A stretch of 64,000 nucleotides of DNA from Haloferula rosea. GTDB lineage: Bacteria > Verrucomicrobiota > Verrucomicrobiia > Verrucomicrobiales > Akkermansiaceae. The notes below the pieces were generated by a model. The model had not been told where the DNA came from. It did no database searches and was given only the letters and a program-made list of their open reading frames with translations. The position numbers were made by a program, and so were the translations under genes. Shown here one piece after another: positions 1 to 8,598 of the stretch (position 1 is the stretch's first letter; each line of letters starts with the position of its first letter). Location: contig NZ_JAENII010000005.1 in the NCBI RefSeq assembly GCF_016595525.1, positions 124,001-188,000 on the forward strand, written 5' to 3'.

Positions 1-2
1 AG

Positions 3-998
3 TTCGCCGAAGCCGGTGAGTACAAGCCGTGTTCCTTCGAGCGGATCTACTTTTCCCGTGGCAACGACCCGGACATCTATCGCGAGCGCAAGGCGATGGG
101 GGCGGCGCTGGTTCCCCAGGTGGTGGATGCGATCGGCGGCCAGACCGAGAAGGCCGTGTTTTCGTTCATTCCAAACACTGCCGAAACGGCCTGGTATGGT
201 CTTATGGACGGTCTGCGGATGCATCGGCGCAAGAACGTGCGAGCCAAGTTGCTCGAAGCACTCGAAAGCGGGGATCTGGACGAAGACAAAGTCGATGATT
301 TGATCCTGCGGAACTGGCCGCGTGGCGAGAAGATCGCGCACAAGGACATCAAGATGCGGACCTTCATTGCCCAGGAGAAGGGCCGTGATCAATTGGTCTC
401 CCACGTCTATGACATCACCTACGGCATGGTCGAGGAAGGCGATGCCCTCGTGGCGCTTGACGACTCCATTGTCCGAGGAACGACGCTCAAGAAGTCGATC
501 CTCAAGATTCTTTCGCGAACCTCACCGAGCAAGATTGTGGTTTGTTCGACGGCTCCACAGATCCGATATCCGGACTGCTATGGCATCGACATGTCCGAGA
601 TGGGCAAGTTCATCGCCTTCCAGGCGGCAGTGGCCCTCCTGCAACGCTCCGGTCGTCAGTCGGTGCTTGATGATGTTTACGAGGCTTGTCGTAGGGAGAT
701 CCGCAAGCCGGCCGGGGAGATGGAGAACTGCGTGAAAGGCGTTTACGCATCCTTCGCCCCTGAGGAGATCTCAGACGAGATCAGCCGGATGGTCACTCCC
801 GAGGAGAACGAATGGAAGGGAGAGGTCCAGGTGATTTTCCAGACGATTGAAAATCTGCATGAGTCGATCAACGGGCCGTGCGGTGACTGGTATTTCACCG
901 GGGACTACCCGACCCCGGGAGGGTATGCGACGGTGAATGCCGCCTACATCCGTTGGTATGACGGTGTCGGTGGTCGGAGTTACGATCTTCCCCTGTAG
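3..998 (+). CDS. purF: Amidophosphoribosyltransferase, C-terminal part (cut by the left edge)
   Basis: The enzyme makes 5-phosphoribosylamine from PRPP and glutamine, the first step of purine synthesis, in the cytoplasm. Only the phosphoribosyltransferase half is present; the glutaminase domain lies outside the window. The frame opens with the family segment CSFERIYFSRGND, continues with IYRERKAMG, and carries the PRPP loop DDSIVRGTT encoded near 465-485. The C-terminal tail includes DWYFTGDYPTPGG, an extension I associate with PurF proteins of Bacteroidota and related phyla. The stop is TAG at 996-998. The next gene starts five bases later, so the two may be cotranscribed. The identification is firm; only the N-terminus is missing. 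Confidence 0.95.
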   Translation, partial: FAEAGEYKPCSFERIYFSRGNDPDIYRERKAMGAALVPQVVDAIGGQTEKAVFSFIPNTAETAWYGLMDGLRMHRRKNVRAKLLEALESGDLDEDKVDDLILRNWPRGEKIAHKDIKMRTFIAQEKGRDQLVSHVYDITYGMVEEGDALVALDDSIVRGTTLKKSILKILSRTSPSKIVVCSTAPQIRYPDCYGIDMSEMGKFIAFQAAVALLQRSGRQSVLDDVYEACRREIRKPAGEMENCVKGVYASFAPEEISDEISRMVTPEENEWKGEVQVIFQTIENLHESINGPCGDWYFTGDYPTPGGYATVNAAYIRWYDGVGGRSYDLPL

Positions 999-1003
999 GA
1001 GCG

Positions 1004-3010
1004 ATGAGCGGGGTTCTCGGGAGGGACGATCAGCCTGCTCGAGAAGACGCCGGGCGGAATCATCCAAGTGCTCCGCCATTCACTGCGGTTCTGTCGAAGT
1101 GGCTGATCATCAGTGTGCTCGTCGCTGCTTGTTCCTGTTTCGCCGTCTCCTGGGTGGCTCACGCGGTCGTTGACGATCTCGTCAACCTACTGGCTGCGTG
1201 GATCATGCAGATCCCCATCGTGGTTGGCGCTGCGTCAGTGCACTGGATGGGACTCGTGCTCGTGGGGTGCATGAATATCAGGATGATGCGCGCGTTCCAG
1301 TTGTGCTGGGGGGCGCTGGTCATCTTAGCCTTTCTTTTGGTCTATGCTGGTTCCCACCGCCTACGGGCGGACGTGGGCGTGTTTCTTTCTCCGGATATCC
1401 TTGGGGTCGTCCTATCGAACCTGAGACAAGTTCTCCCGGATATGGTCAAGGGGTATGGCGTCGATATCCTTCTTCTCGGAGCCATCTCCACGGGGTTGGC
1501 GCTCTGGTGCATGGGCACCGCGAAAGTGAAAAGGCTTTCGCTGATAGGAGTGGTCCTGCTTCCTGTGGCCTTGCTGGTTCTTCCTGTGTCGTTGGCAGTG
1601 ACGTTCGCCTATGCCGAGGAGGAGAGGGGAAACCAAGCGGGATACCAGTATCTACCCACGACAAGTCTCGGTTGGTCGGTTGCTCGGAATGCTCTGGGGC
1701 GCGGTGGGCTGTCTTTTCAAGAAGCGACCACGCTGGATCTTGTTGAAGCCAAACCGTTGAACGCGTTTGTCGAAGCGCATCCGCTTCGCGATCGTCCACC
1801 GGTCTTTGTCATCATCCTTGAATCCGTCCCATGGGATCGTTTCGGATTTTTGGGTTCGGGCGGGAAGGATGTGACGCCTCAGATCGATGTCTTCTCTGAA
1901 GATTGCGTCGTGTTCCCGAGAACCTATGCGACGGCGAACCACTCGAACTACGCGCAGACAAGTATCCATTCGTCCCAGTATCCCATGCGTAGTGAGGCGC
2001 TGGATTCGTTTGAGGCGATCGACTATCCGACGACCTTGTTGAGTGATGTGCTTGGAGGCTACGGCTACCGGACCGGATTCTTCTCCGCGCAGAATGAGGA
2101 CTGGCAGGGCATGAAGAACTTCATTTTTGCCAACTCCGGGTTTGATCGTTTCTTCCATTCGAAGAGTGTGACCGATGTGGAACTGGTCGAGGCCAAGTTG
2201 GAGGATTCGGTTGTGGTGGATGAGGTGCTTGAATTCCTGGCTTCCGGTGATGGGGTGTCGCCCGACTTCATCTACGTCAATCTGCAGAATACGCACTTTC
2301 CCTATGCCCCTCAAGAGGGTGCGGACCAAGTGTTCGAACCATGTTCGGTGGATGGCTTCGAGTTCAATTTCTTCCGCTACGACCAGCGCTTCAACGAACA
2401 TGTGGAGAATCGCTTCGACAACGCATTGCGCAATGTGGACCGGCAGGTGGGTCGGCTTCTCGATGCCCTGAAAGAGGCGGGGATCTACGATGAAAGCCTG
2501 ATCGCGATTTCCTCAGATCATGGAGAAGCCTTCTACGGAGCTGGATACCCCACGCATGGGACCACGCTCTACGATGATCAGATCAGGGTTGCGACGATGT
2601 TCAAGCTGCCTGGTGCGAAAGGTCGACGGGTGAGGGACGACATCGTCTCAGGCGTTGATCTCGCTCCTTCGGTGCTCGAAGGCCTGGGCTTGCCCAATCA
2701 TCCCAATTTCCAAGGGCAGCAAGTGCTTGAGGCTCCGCGTGAAGGTCCTGTGTTCCTGCTGTCGCATGGAGTCCGGCCGATGTCTGGATTGGTTTCCAAT
2801 GGATGGAAACTTGTCGTTCCAAAGCAGCAACGGCCGATCTTGACGCGTGTCGGCCTGCAGAATGACGAAGCGGAGAATCTGGCGCAGCAGTTTCCTGATG
2901 TCGTGAACGAGATGAAATTCAAACTCGATCGGTATGAAGGGAGGCAGAAGAGCTATTACCTTGGCCTCTCGTCACGCAAGCGGTCGAGTCATTACCCTCC
3001 GAAGCAGTAG
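1004..3010 (+). CDS. Membrane-anchored sulfatase / phosphoglycerol-transferase-like protein
   Basis: This 668-residue protein has LtaS-like architecture: about four or five hydrophobic segments in the first 220 residues, then an extracytoplasmic alkaline-phosphatase-superfamily domain. Metal-site motifs are visible as IILESVPWDRFG, SSDHGEAFY and PTHGTTLYDD. The candidate nucleophile region is ANHSNYAQTS. Such proteins transfer phospho-alcohol groups onto surface glycans or lipids, or hydrolyse sulfate esters. The sequence alone does not decide between these, and the CxPxR signature of formylglycine sulfatases is not seen. It starts five bases after purF, with AGGAG just before the ATG. Its position beside a glycan-precursor operon suits a role in envelope decoration, but that is inference. 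Confidence 0.75.
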   Translation: MSGVLGRDDQPAREDAGRNHPSAPPFTAVLSKWLIISVLVAACSCFAVSWVAHAVVDDLVNLLAAWIMQIPIVVGAASVHWMGLVLVGCMNIRMMRAFQLCWGALVILAFLLVYAGSHRLRADVGVFLSPDILGVVLSNLRQVLPDMVKGYGVDILLLGAISTGLALWCMGTAKVKRLSLIGVVLLPVALLVLPVSLAVTFAYAEEERGNQAGYQYLPTTSLGWSVARNALGRGGLSFQEATTLDLVEAKPLNAFVEAHPLRDRPPVFVIILESVPWDRFGFLGSGGKDVTPQIDVFSEDCVVFPRTYATANHSNYAQTSIHSSQYPMRSEALDSFEAIDYPTTLLSDVLGGYGYRTGFFSAQNEDWQGMKNFIFANSGFDRFFHSKSVTDVELVEAKLEDSVVVDEVLEFLASGDGVSPDFIYVNLQNTHFPYAPQEGADQVFEPCSVDGFEFNFFRYDQRFNEHVENRFDNALRNVDRQVGRLLDALKEAGIYDESLIAISSDHGEAFYGAGYPTHGTTLYDDQIRVATMFKLPGAKGRRVRDDIVSGVDLAPSVLEGLGLPNHPNFQGQQVLEAPREGPVFLLSHGVRPMSGLVSNGWKLVVPKQQRPILTRVGLQNDEAENLAQQFPDVVNEMKFKLDRYEGRQKSYYLGLSSRKRSSHYPPKQ

Positions 3011-3051
3011 TGCGCTCCCGCTTCGTCGTATCCGGGTGGGGTGTCAGGCAT

Positions 3052-4665
3052 TCACTGTTCTGGGTTGGCTTGGTGTTCGGCTCTCGTGGTGAAGATGACG
3101 CCGGCGGGGAGGGTGGTCTTGAAATCAGCCAGTAGGGATTCGATCGCATCGGCTTGGTTCGGATGAGTCGCGTAGAAGCTGACCCTGCTTTGAGCCGGCG
3201 TGATGCGAGGCTTCGAAAGTCGCATCTCGGCCACCTTGACCCAGTGGGCAGGTTTCGCGGGGAAGGCCTCCTGATAGATGATGGCGAGTTGGGTGCCGTG
3301 CTGTTCGGTCAGGCGCTGCATCCAGTTCGGGTCGGTGCCAGTGGTCTGGGCAACGAGTGCTTCGTGAGATGCCAGCCCCCAGAGGTCGAGGACGTACTGA
3401 TCGTTGCGGTAGGCGACCAGGCCGAGGTCGTTGACTGCGACGGGGCGCTGCCACCGTTCGGCGAGGAAGCGGTGCATCTGATACTGCTGCTCGTAGATGT
3501 TGTTGGCTGCGGTGGGGACCTGGAGTAGGCCGACCAAGTAAGGAAATGCGAGGACACCTGAGGCGACGAGGGCGAAGATTCCGGTTGAGAGCGGGAGTGA
3601 GCGCTTGCTGGTCGTGGCCGCCGCCAGCGCAAGTGCGAGAACGCCGAAGGCGACTGCGCCGCTCACGTATGCCTCATAGCGGTTGAACCAACCGAACTTG
3701 CCAACCAGCAGGTGCATCAGCCCGGCCGCGGCGACCCCGGCTGCAACCTTCGCCAGTCCATCAAAGGGTCGTCGGCAGCAGGCAAAGCCTAGCGCGACGA
3801 GAATCATCGATGCCACAGCCTGCCCGCGGGCAAGTTGCAGCGCCGAGGCGAGGTGGGCCCACATGCCACCCAGCAGCGAGTCACTTCCGGTTGGCCCGGT
3901 CATGGCGAGTTTGGCCTGAACGGAGTTCGGCAATGGTTCCAATCCGAGGGTGAGGAGGAAGACGGTGTAGCCCGCGATGGCGGTCAGCGCACATAGCCCA
4001 GCGATGAACGCGGGTTTCCAGTGGCGGGATAGCAGCAGGAAGCCACAGCCAGCGACCGTGAGCGCAAGGTTTTCATAGCGAACCAGTGGGCCGGCGATGA
4101 GGGCGGCCCAGTGCCACCACTCCAGCGGGCGTTCCCGGTTGGTTCCGCTGGCCACGTTGAGCATGGCGTCCACGACCACCACGGCGCAGAGAAGTTGAAG
4201 GGTATGTTCCATGCCGGTGAAGACCAGGCCGAGGGCATTGCCAGAAATCAGAACCGCAACGGCCAGAAGGGCACGGAAAATATGGCCTTTCGGGGAGTGG
4301 TCGGTCGGTGTCGGAGACAGTCGCCGGAACCGTCTGACGAGAACGAACCCGGTGATGGCACCGCAAAGCGCATTGAGAAGGAGAGGGGCGAGTTCGCCGC
4401 TGGCATGCCGGGCGAACGGAGCCAGAAGAAGTGGCCAGATCGCACTTGAGGATGGCGAACTGGGCTCGCCTGCATTGACGCCGTAGTGTCCCTGGCTGAT
4501 CTGCTCAGCGAGCGCCAGGTGAATGTAGGGGTCATCCAGGGTGTAGATGAACGTGCCCTGATTCATGCTGAGGATCATCAGGTAGACACCGATGATTCCG
4601 AAAAACCACAGCCCCTGCACGATAAGGTGATCGAGTGGGGGTGTGTCTTGTTTGGTCTGGGTCAT
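3052..4665 (-). CDS. Polytopic GT-C-type glycosyltransferase, AftB-like arabinosyltransferase candidate
   Basis: This 537-residue protein has roughly ten membrane segments and a soluble C-terminal part of about 130 residues. After the first membrane helix it carries LDDPYIHLALAEQI, followed by GVNAGEPSSPSSSAIWPLL. This acidic-pair loop plus Gly-Glu-Ser/Thr-Ser pattern is shared by polyprenyl-phosphate-sugar-dependent GT-C enzymes such as mycobacterial AftB. The C-terminal part has NDLGLVAYRNDQYVLDLWGL, common in this group. It is the last gene of the minus-strand glycan operon, directly after homologues of the enzymes that make decaprenyl-phosphoryl-arabinose. A lipid-linked pentose donor is therefore plausible. 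The exact sugar and acceptor are unknown. It meets the sulfatase-like gene tail to tail. Confidence 0.65.
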   Translation of the reverse strand: MTQTKQDTPPLDHLIVQGLWFFGIIGVYLMILSMNQGTFIYTLDDPYIHLALAEQISQGHYGVNAGEPSSPSSSAIWPLLLAPFARHASGELAPLLLNALCGAITGFVLVRRFRRLSPTPTDHSPKGHIFRALLAVAVLISGNALGLVFTGMEHTLQLLCAVVVVDAMLNVASGTNRERPLEWWHWAALIAGPLVRYENLALTVAGCGFLLLSRHWKPAFIAGLCALTAIAGYTVFLLTLGLEPLPNSVQAKLAMTGPTGSDSLLGGMWAHLASALQLARGQAVASMILVALGFACCRRPFDGLAKVAAGVAAAGLMHLLVGKFGWFNRYEAYVSGAVAFGVLALALAAATTSKRSLPLSTGIFALVASGVLAFPYLVGLLQVPTAANNIYEQQYQMHRFLAERWQRPVAVNDLGLVAYRNDQYVLDLWGLASHEALVAQTTGTDPNWMQRLTEQHGTQLAIIYQEAFPAKPAHWVKVAEMRLSKPRITPAQSRVSFYATHPNQADAIESLLADFKTTLPAGVIFTTRAEHQANPEQ

Positions 4666-4716
4666 GACGGGTTCTTGAATGGGGAATGCCGGGCTCCTTG
4701 CGTGGCCGGGGGGCGA

Positions 4717-5457
4717 TCAAAGGGATGTTTTGTGGAAGATCAGGCGAGGGAGATGTCGGATGATGTTCATGATGACCCACCACCATGATGGGAGATAGGC
4801 GACGGCCTTGCCCTTCCGAATCGCGCGCCATGCCAGATGGCCGACCTTTTCGGCAGAGGAAAACAGAGGCCCCTTCGGTAGGTCCGCAGCCATCGGGGTG
4901 TCGGTCATGCCCGGCTTGAGCAGGACGACCTTGACCGTGGGGGTTCCCGCAAACTGATGGCGCATGCCCCCCGTGAATGTGGCGAGCGCTGCCTTGGTGG
5001 ATCCGTAGAGATAGTTTGATTGACGACCCCGGTCTCCGGCAACCGAGCCGATGACGGCCAGCGTGCCCTGCTGCTGATCCTCGAGGATCGAGGCGCACAC
5101 CGACATGATCCGGGCGGGGCTGATGAAGTTGATGTCGATCTCGCGGCCGATCGCATGGCGATCCGCCAGGGTCTCGGCCTGATCCGGCAGCGATCCGTGG
5201 GCGATGTAGAAAAGATCCCATCGGGTGCCGTCCAACCGTTGCTTCCAATCCTCGTCAGGGTTCAGCAGATCGACCGTGGCGACGTCACATTCCGCGCCAC
5301 GTTGGCGCAGGTCGTTGGCGATGGTCTCCAGTCGATCGTGATTCCTCCCCATCAGTAGGAAATGGGCGGGGCGCTCGGCGGCCAGTGCCCGCATCGTTTC
5401 GATGGCGATTGCGGAAGTGGCGCCGAAAACGGCGGCATGATAACGTTCGGTGCTCAT
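4717..5457 (-). CDS. dprE2: SDR oxidoreductase, DprE2-like 2-ulose reductase
   Basis: This 246-residue short-chain dehydrogenase has an N-terminal nucleotide-binding segment (AVFGATSAIAIETMRALA) and the catalytic pair in YLYGSTKAALATF (YxxxK with the upstream serine in VIGSVAGD). A C-terminal hydrophobic stretch may associate with the membrane. In mycobacteria DprE2 reduces the decaprenyl-phosphoryl 2-keto intermediate to decaprenyl-phosphoryl-arabinose with NADH. Assignment to this family rests on the sequence and on the neighbouring DprE1-like, GtrA and UbiA genes, the set found around Rv3789-Rv3791 and Rv3806c. Its start overlaps the stop of the GtrA gene by 4 bp. A general SDR with another sugar substrate cannot be excluded. 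Confidence 0.78.
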   Translation of the reverse strand: MSTERYHAAVFGATSAIAIETMRALAAERPAHFLLMGRNHDRLETIANDLRQRGAECDVATVDLLNPDEDWKQRLDGTRWDLFYIAHGSLPDQAETLADRHAIGREIDINFISPARIMSVCASILEDQQQGTLAVIGSVAGDRGRQSNYLYGSTKAALATFTGGMRHQFAGTPTVKVVLLKPGMTDTPMAADLPKGPLFSSAEKVGHLAWRAIRKGKAVAYLPSWWWVIMNIIRHLPRLIFHKTSL

Positions 5458-5855
5458 GGGGTGGAGAATGTGAATTGGCGGTCGAGTCGGTATTTCCAGA
5501 CGTAGCCGATGATCAGGCCGACGCCTCCGCCGACGTATTTCGCGGTCGTCCAGTTCGGGAAGCCGTGATGGAAGGCGATCTGGAGTCCCCAGAAGACTCC
5601 CGTCGTCAGCAGCCCTGTGGCGGCGTAGCGGAGGAAGCTCTTCCCGATGTCGGATGCATCCTTCAAATGATGGGCCTCGAACACATACTGCTTGTCTAGT
5701 AGATATTTGACGACCAGTCCCGCCCCGGTGCCGGCCATCAAGGCCGTCCAGAACCGGAAGGGGGTCGGGTCAATCCAACCAACCACGGCCTGGGTTGCCA
5801 GGTTTGCGGCGATCGCGATGGCGGCGAACAGACTGTAGATGACCGCAATCTTCAT
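5454..5855 (-). CDS. GtrA-family membrane protein
   Basis: A 133-residue protein with four hydrophobic segments and family landmarks: an aromatic/basic stretch YLLDKQYVFEA in the middle and YRLDRQFTFS at the C-terminus. GtrA proteins are proposed to flip polyprenyl-phosphate-linked sugars or to anchor glycosyltransferases. The mycobacterial relative Rv3789 lies beside dprE1/dprE2 and was linked to decaprenyl-phosphoryl-arabinose handling. The gene overlaps both neighbours by 4 bp, so it is translationally coupled to the DprE1-like and DprE2-like genes. This supports a role in moving the same lipid-linked sugar. The transport activity itself is inferred. Confidence 0.8.
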   Translation of the reverse strand: MKIAVIYSLFAAIAIAANLATQAVVGWIDPTPFRFWTALMAGTGAGLVVKYLLDKQYVFEAHHLKDASDIGKSFLRYAATGLLTTGVFWGLQIAFHHGFPNWTTAKYVGGGVGLIIGYVWKYRLDRQFTFSTP

Positions 5856-7147
5856 GAGTTCATCCGGTTCCAGAAGTCCGAGGTGAAGCCCGGGTCGACA
5901 TGCGGGCGGAATGCGTCGAGGCGCGGAAATGAACGCTCGAAATCCGCCCGGCTCATGCGGGCGTCCTTGGCGGGGTAGAAGCGGCCTTGGGCTTGGCGCA
6001 CGACGGCATCGAGTTCATCGAAGAGTTTGAGCGTGCTTGCGCCCTGATTGGCGAAGTCGAGTGCCAGCGTGATGCCGGGGGAGGGGAAGGACAACATCCC
6101 GGGCGAAGGAACGTCGCCGAATGTCTTCAGCACTGCCAGAAAGGAGCCTTGCCCGGACTTTGCGATGCGCTGGAGCATCTCGTTCATCGGTTCCGGGCCG
6201 GCTTCGAAGGGGGTGACGCATTGATACTGATAGAACCCCCGTTTGCCGTAGATCCGGCTCCAGCCCTGGACCGAGTCGAGCGGGTGGAAGAAAGGCGAAT
6301 AGTGTTGTCGCAGTTCGTTGGTTTTGCCGAGGAAGCGGTGGTAGTAGGCGGTGTTGAATGCGTGGATGGAGAATCGATTGAGCGCGAAGTCCGGAAAGTC
6401 CAAGGGGATGGATGCTCCGCCGGTCTTGTGCGGTTCAAGATCACCGAACTTCGACCAGTTGCCGCGTATGTAGATCCCACGGCCGAGCGAGCGGCCTGAG
6501 GCGAGGCAGTCGATCCACGCCACCGTGTGTTCCCAGGACTCTGCGGAGTCCTTCGAGAGTTCCAGAAACTCATCCAACCCATTGAATCGGACCAGTTCGA
6601 CGTCGAGCAAGGCTGAGTGGATCGGGACCAGCTGGAGTTCGGCCCAGGTGATCAATCCGGTCAGTCCGAGTCCGCCGATGGTTGCGGCGTGGAGTTCCGA
6701 GCCTTCCGGGCAGGTGTGGCGGCTGCCGTCCGAGCGAAGGAGTTCGAAACAAGGGACGTGATTGCCGAAGCATCCTGCCTGATGATGGTTCTTGCCGTGG
6801 ACGTCGTTCGCAATGGCGCCACCCAGGGTGACCTGTCGGGTGCCCGGGGTGGTTGGCAGGAACCAGCCTTTGGGCACGGCAAAGCGTAAGATGGCATCGA
6901 GCGAGATTCCGCCTTCGGCGCGGAGCAGTCCGGTCGTGGTGTCGAAGGACAGGATGCGATCGAGAAAGCGCGTTTCGATCATGTGCCCACCATCAAGGAG
7001 GCATGAGTCCCCGTAGGAGCGACCCAGCCCGAAGGCGAGGTTGTTGGTTTCATGCAGGGAGATCTGGTCCGGCCAAGCGGGGGAGGCGACGTCTGCGGTG
7101 ACGGGTCGGATCCGACCCCAGGAGTGCATCTGGCGGGTCGTGTTCAT
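5852..7147 (-). CDS. dprE1: FAD-dependent oxidoreductase, DprE1-like decaprenylphosphoryl-ribose 2-oxidase
   Basis: This 431-residue protein is of the VAO/PCMH flavoprotein type. It has the FAD-pyrophosphate segment FGLGRSYGDSCLLDGG near residue 40, GGAIANDVHGKNHH near residue 115, and a C-terminal substrate region ending AKDARMSRADF. DprE1 oxidises the C2 hydroxyl of decaprenyl-phosphoryl-ribose, the first half of its epimerisation to arabinose. Aligned by eye with the M. tuberculosis enzyme, the benzothiazinone-target cysteine (Cys387) corresponds to Ala362 here (ITLALDF), while the following Asp and the AKD lysine are kept. I chose the ATG at 7147 because it gives a normal family N-terminus and a 4-bp overlap with the UbiA gene; a longer open frame runs upstream but is not coding. 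Confidence 0.85.
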   Translation of the reverse strand: MNTTRQMHSWGRIRPVTADVASPAWPDQISLHETNNLAFGLGRSYGDSCLLDGGHMIETRFLDRILSFDTTTGLLRAEGGISLDAILRFAVPKGWFLPTTPGTRQVTLGGAIANDVHGKNHHQAGCFGNHVPCFELLRSDGSRHTCPEGSELHAATIGGLGLTGLITWAELQLVPIHSALLDVELVRFNGLDEFLELSKDSAESWEHTVAWIDCLASGRSLGRGIYIRGNWSKFGDLEPHKTGGASIPLDFPDFALNRFSIHAFNTAYYHRFLGKTNELRQHYSPFFHPLDSVQGWSRIYGKRGFYQYQCVTPFEAGPEPMNEMLQRIAKSGQGSFLAVLKTFGDVPSPGMLSFPSPGITLALDFANQGASTLKLFDELDAVVRQAQGRFYPAKDARMSRADFERSFPRLDAFRPHVDPGFTSDFWNRMNS

Positions 7148-8598
7148 GCGGGCTTGGGAAGGGCGAAGAGAACGAAGGAGAGTCCAAGAAGTCCGAGGAT
7201 CCATGTGCCCCGGTCCTTGAGCGCAAATACGACCGGGTCGTCGTGCATGAGTCCACGGTGGGTCAGGAACCAGATCCGAGTGATCCAGTAGAGGGCGATC
7301 ACGCAGATGCCCCAGAACCACTGAGGGCGGACGTAGAGGGAAGTGACCTGCTCGCTGTTGGAATACAGTCCGAGAACGATGCAGGAGGCGACGCCTGCGG
7401 AGAGTCCGAGGCCCGACACGGTCGGAAAGTCCTCGCGGCTGTAGCCCCGGCCTTGAATTCCTTCGTCGCCGCGGTCGACCGTCATGCGGAGTTCCGTGTA
7501 GCGCTTGGCGGCGGCAAGAGAGAGGAAGAGGAGAAAGGTGAAGGCGAAGAGCCAGAACGACACGACCGCCTCCGAAATGATGATGCCTCCGACCACCCGG
7601 GAGAGGTAGAGCAAGGCAAGCATGAAGATGTCGGCAATGGCGACGCGCTTGAAATACAGCGAATACGACAGGGTGGTGGCTATGTAGGCCAGCAACAGGA
7701 GGCCGAATGTCGGGTCGAGGGCGAAACCTCCGAGTAGGCCGGCGCCGACGAGGGTGCAGGAGGCGAGGATGATGCGCTGGAGGCTGGTTTTGCCTGATGC
7801 CGCCAAGCGTTTCCGCTTCCGTGGGTGGGCCCGGTCGTATTCCAGATCGAGCAGGTCGTTCCACAGGTAGGTGCCCGAGGCACACAGACTCATGGCGAGA
7901 AAGGCGGCGAAGAGTCCGGCGAGTTCCCAGCCGGTGTGGAAGTGGTGCCCTGCAAGAAAGGGTAGGGCGATGAGGAGGTTCTTCGCCCACTGGTGGATCC
8001 GCAGGGCCTTCACCCAATCCGGCCAAGAGGTGGAATTGGTGCAGAAGGTACGATCGACGTCGTAGGTCCGCTCCGCCCACGCGAGACGTTGCTTCGAATG
8101 GAAGACGGGGACGGCCTTACGGGCGTGGTCCCAGATGGCGGTATCGCTGGAGGAGTCTCCTGCGTAATCGAATCCGTTTTCTCCAAATCGTTCGACCAGA
8201 TAGAGGGCCTTTTTTTCGCCCTTGAGGTTCAAGGTGTCGTTCGACGCGATGATTTCATCGAAGGGGAAGAGGTCGCGAACCGGGCCGAGCGCTTCTTCGT
8301 GGGAAGCGGTGACGAGCAGGATCTGCCGTCCTGCAGCCTTCTCCTCCTTGAGCCAGGCTTCAATCTCCGTGTTGACCGGAGGGGCGTGTTCGGGAGGGTC
8401 GAGGGCACGGGCCAGTTCTCCCTTCAGGGTGGCTTTTCCGCGAGCGAGCCAAAGGGGAAGTCGCCATGCGCTCAGGGGCTTGTGGCGGAGGAGTCGCAGC
8501 ACACCCTCGATCAGTAGATCCGAGCGGATGAAGGTTCCGTCGAGGTCCACGCAGAGCGGGACTTCGGTCGCCTTGCCATTCTGGTTGTCGGAACTCAT
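7144..8598 (-). CDS. HAD phosphatase fused to UbiA-type prenyltransferase (phosphoribosyl-polyprenyl-phosphate synthase-like)
   Basis: This is a 484-residue fusion. Residues 1 to about 190 form a HAD domain with the nucleophile motif CVDLDGTFIRSD and motif IV YAGDSSSDTAIWD. Residues 200 to 484 form a polytopic UbiA domain with the polyprenyl-diphosphate loops NDLLDLEYDRAHPRKRKR and RVVGG. The mycobacterial UbiA homologue Rv3806c transfers 5-phosphoribose from PRPP to decaprenyl phosphate, and the 5-phosphate must then be removed. The fused HAD domain is a natural candidate for that step; this is inference. The arrangement with DprE1-like, GtrA and DprE2-like genes downstream supports the pathway. 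The gene overlaps both neighbours by 4 bp. Confidence 0.82.
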   Translation of the reverse strand: MSSDNQNGKATEVPLCVDLDGTFIRSDLLIEGVLRLLRHKPLSAWRLPLWLARGKATLKGELARALDPPEHAPPVNTEIEAWLKEEKAAGRQILLVTASHEEALGPVRDLFPFDEIIASNDTLNLKGEKKALYLVERFGENGFDYAGDSSSDTAIWDHARKAVPVFHSKQRLAWAERTYDVDRTFCTNSTSWPDWVKALRIHQWAKNLLIALPFLAGHHFHTGWELAGLFAAFLAMSLCASGTYLWNDLLDLEYDRAHPRKRKRLAASGKTSLQRIILASCTLVGAGLLGGFALDPTFGLLLLAYIATTLSYSLYFKRVAIADIFMLALLYLSRVVGGIIISEAVVSFWLFAFTFLLFLSLAAAKRYTELRMTVDRGDEGIQGRGYSREDFPTVSGLGLSAGVASCIVLGLYSNSEQVTSLYVRPQWFWGICVIALYWITRIWFLTHRGLMHDDPVVFALKDRGTWILGLLGLSFVLFALPKPA

